NCBI RefSeq assembly: GCF_013044135.1
Contig: NZ_JABEPP010000003.1
Span: 558,001-622,000, forward strand
Length of the DNA: 64,000 bases
Reading direction: 5' to 3'
Origin: Enterovirga aerilata
Lineage (GTDB): Bacteria > Pseudomonadota > Alphaproteobacteria > Rhizobiales > Beijerinckiaceae
The notes beneath the pieces are model-generated. The model saw only the letters and a list, made by a program, of their open reading frames with translations. It had not been told where the DNA came from and did no database searches. This document shows, one piece after another, positions 25,993 through 35,296 of the stretch (its first letter is position 1; every line of letters begins with the position of its first letter). Position numbers and translations under genes: made by a program.

Positions 25993-26730
25993 TCAGCGCC
26001 CGGACGCGCCGGACCCGAAGAACCCCCGCAGCTGCGCCGCGTTGGCCCGCCCGCGCGGGCGCTCCCACGCATCCTCCCTGGCCCAGCGCGCGACCGTGCC
26101 CGGATGCACGCCGAGCCGCGCCCCGATCAGCGCCGTGCCGAGCCGCGTCAGCTCGTAGAGCGCCCGCGCCTCCTTGCGGATTTCCGGCGCATAGGGCCGG
26201 CCGCGGCGATCCCCCGCGCCGGCGAGCACGCCCCTCCGCTTCGACGCCGCGAAGCGCCGCGAATGGGACGGCACCGCCGGCCGCTCCCAGCCGCGTCTGC
26301 GGATCCACACCGAGATCTGCGCCTGGGACACCCCGACCTGCCGCGCGATCGCCTTCTGCGACAGGAGCGTCCCGGTGACGAGATCCCGCGCCATGCCGAT
26401 CGCGTCCGCCGCGTAGGGTCTTCCACGCCCGCGGCGATAGCGGGGCGGACGCACCCGATCCGGACCGGGCGCTGCCGGGCGCTGCCACCCGTTCCGCTTG
26501 CGCCAGCGGCAGAGACTCGTCGCCGACACGCCCGTCCGTTCGGAGATCGCCTCGAAGGAGAGCCGGGTGCCCTCCAGCAGCGCCCGTGCCGCGGCCACCA
26601 CCTCCGGCACGATCGGATGCCCGCCGCCGCGCTGCCCGGCGAGCGGAAGCCGGGCAGGGCGGGGCCGCTGGCGCCGGTTATCCTCCCTCGCATCGGATCC
26701 CGGCTCTTGCCGAGATCCGCAATCAGGCAT
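25993..26730 (-). CDS. Protein with three tandem helix-turn-helix repeats
   Basis: A 245-aa basic protein with the same module three times, spaced about 66-74 residues. Repeat 1 (43-86): AARALLEGTRLSFEAISERT, SLCRWRKRNGWQRP. Repeat 2 (109-152): ARDLVTGTLLSQKAIARQVG, QISVWIRRRGWERP. Repeat 3 (183-226): ARALYELTRLGTALIGARLG, TVARWAREDAWERP. Each has a homeodomain-like HTH ending in W-x-R...W-x-RP, and repeats 2 and 3 are preceded by RGRPYA (about 102 and 176). It should bind DNA, maybe at repeated sites. ATG at 26730 (a TTG lies two codons upstream). No transposase domain. A decayed relative is at 37812-38154. Confidence 0.72.
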   Translation of the reverse strand: MPDCGSRQEPGSDAREDNRRQRPRPARLPLAGQRGGGHPIVPEVVAAARALLEGTRLSFEAISERTGVSATSLCRWRKRNGWQRPAAPGPDRVRPPRYRRGRGRPYAADAIGMARDLVTGTLLSQKAIARQVGVSQAQISVWIRRRGWERPAVPSHSRRFAASKRRGVLAGAGDRRGRPYAPEIRKEARALYELTRLGTALIGARLGVHPGTVARWAREDAWERPRGRANAAQLRGFFGSGASGR

Positions 26731-26909
26731 GCGCAAACCGGGTAGGCCCGGCTGGCGCGGGGGAAGACTCTGCCCTCGGGCGACGACACGAGGGTGGCGT
26801 GCAGCGCCGGAGGGGGTTTCTCGCCCATGGCGGAGGGGGACCGAGCTCCGCCCGGCGAAGGGGGCGTGGGGCGCAGCCGGGCAGGGTGGGTCCTGTATTT
26901 GTCATTCAG

Positions 26910-26927
26910 GAAAATAGACCTATTTTC
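26910..26927. promoter_or_regulatory. Perfect inverted repeat, operator-like
   Basis: GAAAATA-GACC-TATTTTC: perfect 7-bp arms and a 4-base spacer, AT-rich in a very GC-rich setting, about 180 bp upstream of the triple-HTH gene. No T-run follows, so an operator or binding site is more likely than a terminator. The binding protein is unknown; the HTH protein next to it is an obvious candidate. Confidence 0.4.
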
Positions 26928-27017
26928 ACTAAACGTCAAGCACCCCACTCGCCGTGACCTCGCTCGATCGGCGGTGGAAGGGCGGTCGAAGCCCGGCGGA
27001 GGGGCGCGCCACGGGCC

Positions 27018-27045
27018 GTCATCCTCGGGCTCGATCCGAGGATCT
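27018..27045. repeat. Dispersed palindromic repeat, copy 2
   Basis: Starts GTCATCCTCGGGCTCGATCC and closes with an 8-bp stem ATCCTCGG / CCGAGGAT around seven bases. Related to the copy at 25619-25645. Confidence 0.6.
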
Positions 27046-27091
27046 CTTAGGTCGGCTCTCGTATGTCGACCTAAGGATGTAACCAGCTCTG

Positions 27092-30000
27092 CTACTCGAA
27101 TGTTTCATCTCTTTCGCGGTCCCGCTCAGTTTCCCACTGGCGCTCAGCCGCAATCACGTGGTCGAGTTTAGCGCGGGCAACCTGAACAAAGGACATCAGA
27201 TCCGGACTGAGATGGGGCTCCAGATCGTCCAGCAACCGAGCGTTCGCCTCGATGATCGCTGCGCGCGAGCCGCTCCAACTTGTCGGCCGAAACCGCTCGA
27301 TGAAGATCATCAGAACACGGTCGGGTTCGGGTGCGTTTGCGAATAGTGCGATCGCTTCCTCGGACCACGCCAGGGGGCTGGCCTCACCGGATCGGCGGGC
27401 GAACGTGACGAATGAGGCGGCGATCGGATAACGCCTCTCGCGGTCTCGGTTGCACCAAGCAACGAGCTCCTCGCACGGAATCTCGTCCGCTGGATTTGGC
27501 CGGTAGTCATGTAGGTGGTCGAACACGCCGACACCCGCCCGTTGCTCCTGGTCTTCTCCCTCGAATAGGGCATCCAGAACGGCCACTGGCTGGACCGCCA
27601 GCAGGGCTTTAAGCAGGTCGTCGTTGTGGAACGAGTAGGTCTCGTATGCCGCGACGGCCCGCCTCAGCCGGCCGGCGACTTCCGCCGCGAGGAGCGCGGC
27701 CTCTGGCCCTGTAAGGCAGGCTCGCACGACCCCCGCCAAATTATGGTCGTCACGCTGGTGGTCCTTTCTGAACCTGATGCGCCGCAGTAACTCTCGACCG
27801 GCCTCCAGGAGTTCGGGCTCATGCTGTCTCTGTGCCGAGCGATCCGAGTATAGGCGCATGAAGAGGACATTTAGAGCTACCTCGAACCCGTCGGGTTTGT
27901 CAGCGATCAGCTGGAGCAGATCTCTCAGATCCCCGGCTCCCAATTGGTCCGTCGTTCGCCCGAGCGCCAGGTTTCGATACATCCAGACCGGCACCTGATC
28001 CGAGTTGAGGGCCTGCTTCAGCCGCTCGACACCACGCGCATCAAGCTGCACCGCCGAGTGCAGTACTGGCATGAACGCGATGAGAGCGGGCTGGTCGAGA
28101 GCCGCATCGAGGAAGTCTTGCGCAAGGTCTCTGTCCTGCTCCCAGAATTTGGCGAGAAAGCCTCGGAGCACCTGAACGTCGCGTTGCTCCAGCGGGATCT
28201 GCTCGAGACCCTCCACGAGCCTTGACCAAGTAGCGCGGCTGTTCTCGGCTGCGCCTGCGAGCCCACGACCGAACGCCCAGGCCCTGTTCCCGCCACGGAG
28301 AAGGTCGGGCAGGAGATCTGCGAACACCGCTTCGTCGGCGGCAACTGCCGCGCCAAGCTCGGCGGCGATCACTTGAAGCCGCTCGAACTCGCTCGTGATG
28401 TCGCCTTCGAGGTCAATGTCCTCCAGGTCGAGCCCGCCCGACCTGTCGCCTAGCACCACCGCCCGGACCCGTTCCGAGAGGTTGGACGGCCTGAGCACGG
28501 CTTCCAGAGCGGAAAGGCGAGACGAGCTGTCTGGGGTCAGCCGTTCCCTGTCGAAACGCATGGTCTGCCGGCACGCGGCCCAGCCCTCTCGCCAGAACCC
28601 GTCGGCGGCGAACCGGCGGGACAGACCTTCGAGTTCGTCGAACATGTGCGCCGAGGTCCACAGCCCGCGAAAGTTCCGCGCCAGCAGACCGCCCAACTCG
28701 GGCTTGAGCACCTCCTCGGTGAATGCCAACCGTTCGATCAGCGCCAGCGCGGTGCCGTACCATCGGGTGACGTCCTCATCGCTCCCGGGCCGGTAACCGT
28801 AATCCCGCGACCGCGCCCCGAACTCGAAACGATGGCCGGAGCTGAAGTGTGTCGCTTCCAGAACTTCATCCAGGGCGGCCAAGCCGAGCGAGCGCTGCTT
28901 CACCTCGCCGGATCGGAGCAGCCGCTCGATCAGCCCGAGGCGCTGTTTGATGGTGGCGTGCGTCCCTGACAAGTAGATCGTGAAGAGTGAGACGAACGTG
29001 TCCGAAGCTTCTTTGGCCTTTCGCTCGTCCGAGCTCTGCGTCGCCGACAGCACCAGTAGAGAGGCGCTTCGTTCGAAAAGGGTTGGGTCGTAGGCCAGAG
29101 AGCGCAGCAACGACCGATATTGCCGCCATACCGTCGCGGCCGACTCTGGATTGCCATCGCCCTCCCGCTCCAGAGCCGCGAGCGCGGCCCCGGGCGACAC
29201 TGGGGCGACGTTCTCAAACATCGCTCGGCCAAGGTCATTGAGAGCGGTCACGTCGCCCAGCAGGCCACCGGGCGCGAGCCACCGCTCGACGATGGCAATG
29301 GCGCGGGGATGCTGGTGCAGGAATGCCAGTCGCCGCGAGAAGGACCGGGCGAGCCGATCCGTTCCGCCCGTCACGAGCTGCTGATCGATCAGCTGGTATG
29401 GGATCTCGTCGAGAGCCCACGCGGCTAGCCTGTTCGCTAGAGCATGAGGCAGCACCGCCCTCCACACCCCGCGCTGCTGCACCAGATCGCGCTGGAGCAG
29501 GTCAGCAGCGTGCCGGTACATCTCCGCGGGCGTCTGGCCGGCGAACGCACATAACCGCGGCAGCTCAGCCTCATCTCCGTCCAGTGTCTCGCCATTGAAT
29601 GAGTACACAAGCGCGCACGCCTTTGCAGCGCGCAGGAGCGCGTGATCTCGGTCGCGCTCCCGCCAGAAAAGCCGCTCGAAGAGGTCGACATCTGAAAATC
29701 CGGCGATGCTCTCGGAGCGTTCGATCGTCCCGGCGAGGGCGATCGCGATCCGGGCATTGCCGCCGGACGCCTCGGCGATGGTGCGTGCGTCAACTTCGGA
29801 CACGTGCGGGAAGCGACGTCGGATCAGCTTCTCGATCAGCTCGGGCGAGGACGTGTCCAGGGTGACGACCTGTGTCCCCTCGGGCTGGTCGTCGCGCACG
29901 TCGTACTCGACCGTGAGGACGCTGACCGTGCTGCCCGATGCGGCGCACAGATCCGAGAGCCTGCGGTGGAGATCCGGAGGGCAGTTGTCGACGATCAGGA

Positions 30001-30886
30001 TGGCGCGCGTGCGGGTCGCGATCAGGTCAGAGGCGAGGCCGGTCGGCTGCGGGTCGGGGTTGTCCGAAAGGTTGGTGTAGACGGCGAGCGACGGCGGGAG
30101 GGGAAGCGAGCCGATGCGCGCATCGAAGAGCGCCTGGACAAGGCGGGTCTTGCCCACCCCCGACAAGCCGACCAAGCGCACCATCTTGCCAGGTTGGGCG
30201 AGCCCGTCACGCAGCTCGTCTATGGCGTCGGCGACGGGCTGCGCGGGCGTATCGCGGTGCCCGCCGAGATGCAGGCGCAGCTTGTCGTCGAGCAGGTACT
30301 CGGCCTCGACGCCCTCCGCCGCGCCACTCCACGGCCCATAAGGACGCCAGCCGACGAGAGCGCGGCCTACCTTCTCCTTGACCCAGGTAATCAGCCCGGG
30401 GTGCTTTCGCACCCAACTCGCAAGCCGCGTGCGATCGTAGAAATCGGTGTGGAGCTGAGCGGCGTTGGCGACCCCCGTCAGGGCCTCGCGCAAGGCGTTT
30501 CGCCGATTCCGAAGAGCGATGTCGGCCGTTGATCCGTGCGAGCTGACGATGATGTAGGCGCCCGCCTCGTCGGCGAGTTCCTGGATGACGGGCCGGATCG
30601 CACCATCCGGCCGCATCTCGGCGAGGATAGCAACCCTCCGCATGTCTGGTGTCTTGACCTGGAACCCCGTCGAAAATCTTGGGATGTAGCCGTCGATGGG
30701 GGTACCTGCCGGCAGCGCGACACGCACGTCGAGGCCACCGTCCGCCGCTGTTTGGTTGCCGCCCCACGTTACGGCGGCGGGGGAAAGCCTGCGACTGGCG
30801 AGCTCGGCTTCACAGAGACGTCCGACAAGCTCGCGCAGGTCGATGTCATTCAACTGAGAGATGTCGTTGGGAGCTATGTCGAACAT
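27092..30886 (-). CDS. Avs-like defence protein: PD-(D/E)XK nuclease + STAND NTPase + helical C-terminus
   Basis: A 1264-aa protein. Residues about 15-80 form a restriction-endonuclease-like core: LRELVGRLCEAEL, GGLDVRV (Asp at about 53) and STGFQVKTP (Q-x-K at about 76-78), the order of the PD-(D/E)XK motif in Mrr-like nucleases. A second conserved part (AYIIVSSHGSTADIALRNRR, LASWVRKHPGL) completes it. A P-loop NTPase follows: VRLVGLSGVGKTRLVQALF (Walker A at 240-247), RAILIVDN (Walker B near 296-301) and ASGGNARIAIALAG (about 373-386), as in STAND ATPases. The remaining 830 residues are helical, without transmembrane or known repeat motif, and would be the sensor. This is the layout of antiviral STAND proteins; exact clade unknown. 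Codon use is less GC-biased than in its neighbours, and it stands alone. Confidence 0.78.
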   Translation of the reverse strand: MFDIAPNDISQLNDIDLRELVGRLCEAELASRRLSPAAVTWGGNQTAADGGLDVRVALPAGTPIDGYIPRFSTGFQVKTPDMRRVAILAEMRPDGAIRPVIQELADEAGAYIIVSSHGSTADIALRNRRNALREALTGVANAAQLHTDFYDRTRLASWVRKHPGLITWVKEKVGRALVGWRPYGPWSGAAEGVEAEYLLDDKLRLHLGGHRDTPAQPVADAIDELRDGLAQPGKMVRLVGLSGVGKTRLVQALFDARIGSLPLPPSLAVYTNLSDNPDPQPTGLASDLIATRTRAILIVDNCPPDLHRRLSDLCAASGSTVSVLTVEYDVRDDQPEGTQVVTLDTSSPELIEKLIRRRFPHVSEVDARTIAEASGGNARIAIALAGTIERSESIAGFSDVDLFERLFWRERDRDHALLRAAKACALVYSFNGETLDGDEAELPRLCAFAGQTPAEMYRHAADLLQRDLVQQRGVWRAVLPHALANRLAAWALDEIPYQLIDQQLVTGGTDRLARSFSRRLAFLHQHPRAIAIVERWLAPGGLLGDVTALNDLGRAMFENVAPVSPGAALAALEREGDGNPESAATVWRQYRSLLRSLAYDPTLFERSASLLVLSATQSSDERKAKEASDTFVSLFTIYLSGTHATIKQRLGLIERLLRSGEVKQRSLGLAALDEVLEATHFSSGHRFEFGARSRDYGYRPGSDEDVTRWYGTALALIERLAFTEEVLKPELGGLLARNFRGLWTSAHMFDELEGLSRRFAADGFWREGWAACRQTMRFDRERLTPDSSSRLSALEAVLRPSNLSERVRAVVLGDRSGGLDLEDIDLEGDITSEFERLQVIAAELGAAVAADEAVFADLLPDLLRGGNRAWAFGRGLAGAAENSRATWSRLVEGLEQIPLEQRDVQVLRGFLAKFWEQDRDLAQDFLDAALDQPALIAFMPVLHSAVQLDARGVERLKQALNSDQVPVWMYRNLALGRTTDQLGAGDLRDLLQLIADKPDGFEVALNVLFMRLYSDRSAQRQHEPELLEAGRELLRRIRFRKDHQRDDHNLAGVVRACLTGPEAALLAAEVAGRLRRAVAAYETYSFHNDDLLKALLAVQPVAVLDALFEGEDQEQRAGVGVFDHLHDYRPNPADEIPCEELVAWCNRDRERRYPIAASFVTFARRSGEASPLAWSEEAIALFANAPEPDRVLMIFIERFRPTSWSGSRAAIIEANARLLDDLEPHLSPDLMSFVQVARAKLDHVIAAERQWETERDRERDETFE

Positions 30887-31002
30887 AGAAGGATACTGCC
30901 GGCGCGAAGGGCAGAGTGAAATAGTCAGGCAGAAAACAACGGTGTAATACCCGATAGGGCGGTTGAGTTACCTCTCGCTCCTCCGGCTCGCTGCGCTCGC
31001 CA

Positions 31003-31048
31003 CCTCGGGTCGGGCCCGAGGGCAGGCTCTCCCCCGTGAGCGGGGGAG
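31003..31048. repeat. Pair of palindromes right of the defence gene
   Basis: Two stems in a row: CCTCGGG-TCGGG-CCCGAGG (31003-31021) and CTCCCCC-N6-GGGGGAG (31029-31048). The first resembles the dispersed palindromes at 25619 and 27018. Together they mark the right border of the accessory island before glyA. Confidence 0.5.
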
Positions 31049-31169
31049 GATCCAGAGCGGGGGAGGATCACGGCCGGCCCGTTTGCCCCCGCCGCGCCCC
31101 GCGTGCTAACCGGCGGAACCCTCCGCATAGGCCCAGATCCCGCGAGCCAAGTCCCAAGGGCGAGAACCC

Positions 31170-32474
31170 ATGAGCGCATCCCCGTCCGGCGGCGACCGGC
31201 TGTCGAATTCGTTCTTCTCCGCCGGCCTCGCCGATGCCGATCCGGAGATCTTTCGCGCCGTCGAGGGCGAGCTCGGGCGGCAGCGGGACGAGATCGAGCT
31301 GATCGCGTCCGAAAACATCGTCTCCCGCGCCGTGCTCGAGGCGCAGGGCTCGGTGATGACGAACAAATATGCCGAGGGCTATCCGGGCCGGCGCTATTAC
31401 GGCGGCTGCGCCTTCGTCGACATCGCGGAAAAACTCGCGATCGAGCGCGCCTGCCGGCTCTTCGACTGCCGCTTCGCCAATGTGCAGCCGAATTCGGGCA
31501 GCCAGGCGAACCAGGCCGTGTTCATGGCCGTGATGAAGCCGGGCGACACCTTCATGGGGCTCGACCTCGCCTGCGGCGGGCACCTGACGCATGGCTCGGC
31601 CGTGAACATGAGCGGGAAGTGGTTCAACGTCGTCTCCTACAAGGTGCGTGAGGGGGACGAGACGATCGACATGGAGGAGGTGGCGAACCTCGCGCGCGAG
31701 CATAAGCCCAAGGTGATCGTGGCGGGCGGCTCGGCCTATTCGCGCCTCTGGGATTTTGCGCGCTTCCGCGAGATCGCGGACGAGGTCGGGGCCGTGTTCA
31801 TGGTCGACATGGCGCATTTCGCCGGGCTCGTCGCGGGCGGGGCGCATCCCTCGCCCTTCCCGCACGCGCATGTCGCGACGACGACGACGCACAAGACGTT
31901 GCGCGGGCCGCGCGGCGGCATGATCCTGACGAACGACGAGGAGCTGGCGAAGAGGATCAACTCCGCCATCTTCCCCGGGCTGCAGGGCGGGCCGCTGATG
32001 CATGTCATCGCTGCCAAGGCCGTGGCCTTCGGCGAGGCCCTGCGGCCGGATTTCAAGCTCTACGCGAGGGCGGTGGTGGAGAACGCGAAGGCGCTGGCCG
32101 ATTCGCTGAGTTCGGCCGGCTACAAGATCGTCGCCGGGGGGACGGACAACCACCTGATGCTGGTGGACCTGCGCTCCAAGGGGCTTACAGGAAAATCCTC
32201 AGAGGCCAGTTTAGGAAGAGCCCATCTCACCGTGAACAAGAACGGGGTGCCCAACGACACCGCGAAGCCGACCGTGACGTCCGGGATCCGGCTCGGGACG
32301 CCGGCCTGCACGACGCGCGGCTTCGGCGTCGCGGAGTTCCGCAAGGTCGGCGCCATGATCGTGGAGGTGCTGGACGGGCTGAAGGCGAATGGCGAGGAGG
32401 GGAACGGCGCCGTCGAGGCGGCCGTCGCCGAGCGCGCCCGCGAGCTGACCCGCCGCTTCCCGATCTACGGCTGA
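31170..32474 (+). CDS. glyA: Serine hydroxymethyltransferase
   Basis: A 434-aa PLP enzyme that interconverts serine and glycine, loading tetrahydrofolate with one-carbon units. N-terminal [20 protein letters not shown], folate-binding [13 protein letters not shown], the PLP lysine in [15 protein letters not shown] and C-terminal [16 protein letters not shown] are all present. Length is normal. Oddity: codons 32184-32219 ([12 protein letters not shown]) use ctt, aca, gga, aaa, tca, agt, tta, gga, aga, all rare in this genome, although the protein sequence is the conserved one. See findings. Confidence 0.97.
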   Translation: MSASPSGGDRLSNSFFSAGLADADPEIFRAVEGELGRQRDEIELIASENIVSRAVLEAQGSVMTNKYAEGYPGRRYYGGCAFVDIAEKLAIERACRLFDCRFANVQPNSGSQANQAVFMAVMKPGDTFMGLDLACGGHLTHGSAVNMSGKWFNVVSYKVREGDETIDMEEVANLAREHKPKVIVAGGSAYSRLWDFARFREIADEVGAVFMVDMAHFAGLVAGGAHPSPFPHAHVATTTTHKTLRGPRGGMILTNDEELAKRINSAIFPGLQGGPLMHVIAAKAVAFGEALRPDFKLYARAVVENAKALADSLSSAGYKIVAGGTDNHLMLVDLRSKGLTGKSSEASLGRAHLTVNKNGVPNDTAKPTVTSGIRLGTPACTTRGFGVAEFRKVGAMIVEVLDGLKANGEEGNGAVEAAVAERARELTRRFPIYG

Positions 32475-32516
32475 CGCGCGGCGCCTCAGGGCTGAGCTCA
32501 GGACGAGGTCCGGCCG

Positions 32517-33017
32517 ATGCGCTGCCCCTATTGCGGGAGCCTCGAGACCCAAGTGCGCGACAGCCGCCCGGCGGAAGACGCGTCGTCCATCCGCCGGCGA
32601 CGGGTCTGCCCGGATTGCGGCGGCCGCTTCACCACCTTCGAGCGTGTGCAACTGCGCGATTTGACTGTGGTCAAGCGGTCGGGCCGCAAGGTCGCCTTCG
32701 ACCGTGACAAGCTGCAGCGCTCGGTCGAGATCGCACTGCGGAAGCGGCCCGTGGAGCCCGAACGGATCGAGCGGCTGATCAACGGCATCGTGCGCCAGCT
32801 CGAGAGTTCGGGCGAGACCGAGATCCCCAGCGGGACGATCGGCGAGCTCGTGATGGAAGGCCTGCGCACGCTCGACGCAGTCGCCTATGTCAGATATGCC
32901 AGCGTCTACAAGGACTTCCGGGACGCACACGATTTTTCCGAGCTGATCGGCAGGCTTGCCGCGGAGGACAAGGCGGCGGGCGAGGATGGCCCGCCGCCTG
33001 AGCGCGCCGAGGCGTGA
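32517..33017 (+). CDS. nrdR: Transcriptional repressor NrdR
   Basis: A 166-aa repressor of ribonucleotide reductase genes. N-terminal zinc ribbon with MRCPYCGS and [13 protein letters not shown] (four cysteines), followed by the ATP-cone domain ([43 protein letters not shown]). The C-terminal region is longer than in E. coli, with an acidic tail. It starts the riboflavin operon: the TGA overlaps the GTG of ribD. Confidence 0.97.
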   Translation: MRCPYCGSLETQVRDSRPAEDASSIRRRRVCPDCGGRFTTFERVQLRDLTVVKRSGRKVAFDRDKLQRSVEIALRKRPVEPERIERLINGIVRQLESSGETEIPSGTIGELVMEGLRTLDAVAYVRYASVYKDFRDAHDFSELIGRLAAEDKAAGEDGPPPERAEA

Positions 33018-34123
33018 CCGGACATCCGGAAGACGAGCGGCTCATGCGCCTCGCCTTGGCGCTCGGGTACCGCAACCTCGGCCGGACCTGGCCGAACCCT
33101 TCCGTCGGGGCGGTGTTGGTCGATCCCGATGACGGCCGCATCGTCGCCGTCGGGATGACGCAGTCCGGTGGGCGCCCGCACGCCGAGCGGATTGCACTTA
33201 CGGAGGCCGGCGGGGCCGCCCGCGGCAAGACGCTGTATGTCTCGCTCGAGCCCTGTTCGCATCATGGCCGGACGCCTCCCTGCGCAGAGGCCGTGATCGC
33301 TTCGGGGGTAAGCCGGGTCGTGACCTCACTCGAGGATGCGGACGGGCGTGTGGCGGGGCGTGGCCACGCGATGATCCAGGAGGCCGGCATCGCGCTCAAA
33401 ACCGGCGTGCTGGCAGCCGAGGCGGCGAGCGATCATCGCGGGCATTTCACTCGGGTCCGGGAGGGAAGGCCCGCCGTAACCCTGAAGCTCGCCCAGACGG
33501 CGGACGGTTTTGCCGCCGCGGAACAACAGGGGCGGCTTTTGATCACGGGGGAGGGTGCCAATGCTCGGACCCACATGTTGCGGGCCCATGCCGACGCCGT
33601 GCTGGTCGGGGTTTCGACAGTCCTTGCCGACGATCCGCGGCTCGATGTGCGGCTGCCCGGCCTGCAGGAGCGCTCGCCCGTGCGGATCGTGCTGGACAGC
33701 CGGCTGCGCACGCCTCCGCAGTCGCGCCTCGTGAAGACGGCCGGAGAGCGCCAGACCATCATCCTGTGCGGACGGGGTGCGCATCCGGATGCCGAGCGGG
33801 CGCTGTCCGATCATGGTGCGCGCATCATCCGGACATCGTGCGACGACCAGGGGAGGATCGAGCTGACATCCGCCCTGCGACGTCTCGGCGATACCGGTCT
33901 GACACGGGTTCTGTGCGAGGTCGGGCCGACCCTTGCCGATGCGCTCGCGCGCGACGATCTGGTCGACGAGGCGGTCGTGATCACGAACGAGCGCCCGCTC
34001 GGCCGGCCCGGGCTCGTGGCCATCGGACCCCACCTTGCGGAGGCGCTCCGGTCCAGGCTCATCCCGCTGTCGGTTGAGCAGGTCGGGCCAGATCGCATCC
34101 AAGTCTTCGAAAGGGCGCCCTGA
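33014..34123 (+). CDS. ribD: Bifunctional riboflavin deaminase-reductase RibD
   Basis: A 369-aa enzyme for the second and third steps of riboflavin synthesis. The deaminase domain has the zinc site [12 protein letters not shown] and [18 protein letters not shown]; the reductase domain follows from about residue 145 ([32 protein letters not shown]). The GTG start overlaps the nrdR stop by 4 bp. No FMN riboswitch precedes the operon. Confidence 0.95.
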   Translation: MTGHPEDERLMRLALALGYRNLGRTWPNPSVGAVLVDPDDGRIVAVGMTQSGGRPHAERIALTEAGGAARGKTLYVSLEPCSHHGRTPPCAEAVIASGVSRVVTSLEDADGRVAGRGHAMIQEAGIALKTGVLAAEAASDHRGHFTRVREGRPAVTLKLAQTADGFAAAEQQGRLLITGEGANARTHMLRAHADAVLVGVSTVLADDPRLDVRLPGLQERSPVRIVLDSRLRTPPQSRLVKTAGERQTIILCGRGAHPDAERALSDHGARIIRTSCDDQGRIELTSALRRLGDTGLTRVLCEVGPTLADALARDDLVDEAVVITNERPLGRPGLVAIGPHLAEALRSRLIPLSVEQVGPDRIQVFERAP

Positions 34124-34752
34124 TGTTCACCGGTCTCGTCAGCGATGTCGGGCGGGTCGTCGCCGCGTCCGGCGGGGAGAAGCTCCGCCGGTTCCGGATC
34201 GAGTCGGCCTACGATCCGCAGACGATCGCGCTGGGCGCCTCCATTGCCTGCTCCGGCCCCTGCCTGACCGTGGTCGCATCCGGGCCGCGCAACCAGGGAT
34301 CCTGGTTCGAGGTCGACGTCGCCGCCGAAACGCTCGCCAGGACGACCGCCGCGAACTGGCGGGAGGGGACGCGCCTCAATCTCGAACGCTCGCTGAAGGT
34401 CGGCGACGAGATCGGCGGGCATATCGTCACGGGCCATGTCGACGGCGTCGCCGAGATCGCGGCGCGCGAGGAGGTGACGGGCGAGGGCGAATGGGGCCCG
34501 ACCGCCCGCTTCGTCCTTCGCGCGCCGTCGAGCCTGATGCGGTTCGTCGCCGAGAAGGGCTCGGTCTCGCTCGACGGCACCTCGCTCACCGTCAACGCGG
34601 TCGAGGGAGACACCTTCTCCGTGCTCCTCATCCCGCACACGCTCGCCGTGACCACCTGGGGCGAGCGCCGGGCGGGCGACCGCGTGAATCTCGAGGTCGA
34701 CCTGATGGCGCGCTACGCTGCGCGCCTTGTCGAGGCGGGGCAGGGCGGGTAG
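34123..34752 (+). CDS. ribE: Riboflavin synthase, alpha chain
   Basis: A 209-aa enzyme that dismutates 6,7-dimethyl-8-ribityllumazine to riboflavin. It opens with [12 protein letters not shown] and shows the internal duplication: [14 protein letters not shown] and [14 protein letters not shown] as equivalent motifs in the two barrels, and [13 protein letters not shown] in the linker region. Its start overlaps the ribD stop by one base (TGATG). Confidence 0.95.
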   Translation: MFTGLVSDVGRVVAASGGEKLRRFRIESAYDPQTIALGASIACSGPCLTVVASGPRNQGSWFEVDVAAETLARTTAANWREGTRLNLERSLKVGDEIGGHIVTGHVDGVAEIAAREEVTGEGEWGPTARFVLRAPSSLMRFVAEKGSVSLDGTSLTVNAVEGDTFSVLLIPHTLAVTTWGERRAGDRVNLEVDLMARYAARLVEAGQGG

Positions 34753-34801
34753 TCACCCGCTCGCTGCGGCTCGCCCCGAGCTCCGCGGCCAGCTGGACGA
34801 G

Positions 34802-35296
34802 ATGATTACAGACACAAGGGCCGAGCCGCGCGAACCCGTCCCCGGGGCGCGCGTTCTGATCGTCGAGGCGCGCTATTACGACGGCATCGCCGACGAGCTC
34901 CTGGCAGGCGCGCGTGCGGCGCTCGAAGCCGCCTCCGCCTCCTGGGACCTCGTCACGGTCGATGGCGCGCTCGAGATCCCGGCCATGATCGCCATCGCCG
35001 TGGATGCCGCGAGGAGCGGGGGCAGGCCCTATGACGCCGCGGTCGCGCTCGGCTGCGTCATCCGGGGAGAAACCGGGCATTACGACATCGTGGCGGGCGA
35101 AAGCGCGCGGGCGCTCATGGATCTCTCGGTCGCCGAGCGCCTTCCGCTCGGGAATGGGATCCTTACGGTCGAGAACGAGGCGCAGGCCTGGGCGCGCGCC
35201 CGCGTGTCCGAGATGAACAAGGGGGGCGGCGCGGCCGAGGCCGCGCTCGGGGTGCTCCGGCATGCCCGCCGGCTGAGGGAGGGCACCCGTGGCTAG
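34802..35296 (+). CDS. ribH: 6,7-dimethyl-8-ribityllumazine synthase
   Basis: A 164-aa lumazine synthase, the penultimate riboflavin step. Family blocks: [51 protein letters not shown], and [17 protein letters not shown]. Starts at ATG 34802; a longer frame to the left lacks these features. Its end overlaps the nusB start by 8 bp. Confidence 0.95.
   Translation: MITDTRAEPREPVPGARVLIVEARYYDGIADELLAGARAALEAASASWDLVTVDGALEIPAMIAIAVDAARSGGRPYDAAVALGCVIRGETGHYDIVAGESARALMDLSVAERLPLGNGILTVENEAQAWARARVSEMNKGGGAAEAALGVLRHARRLREGTRG

Larger units (their letters stand above)
26731..27091. other. Intergenic stretch, 361 bp, with palindromes
   Basis: No supported gene. The part at about 26890-26945 is AT-rich and contains a perfect dyad (26910-26927), and 27018-27045 carries the second copy of a dispersed palindrome. 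It divides the triple-HTH gene from the 3' end of the large nuclease-NTPase gene; both are transcribed leftwards, so the triple-HTH promoter should lie here. Confidence 0.5.

Noticed and set aside
30887-31169. Possible riboswitch or leader element upstream of glyA.
   Set aside because: Only GC-rich palindromes of the dispersed type were seen. No glycine, SAM or folate riboswitch core could be recognised.
32475-33014. FMN riboswitch for the rib operon.
   Set aside because: No conserved FMN-box sequence is present before nrdR or ribD; the rib genes are read from within the nrdR unit.
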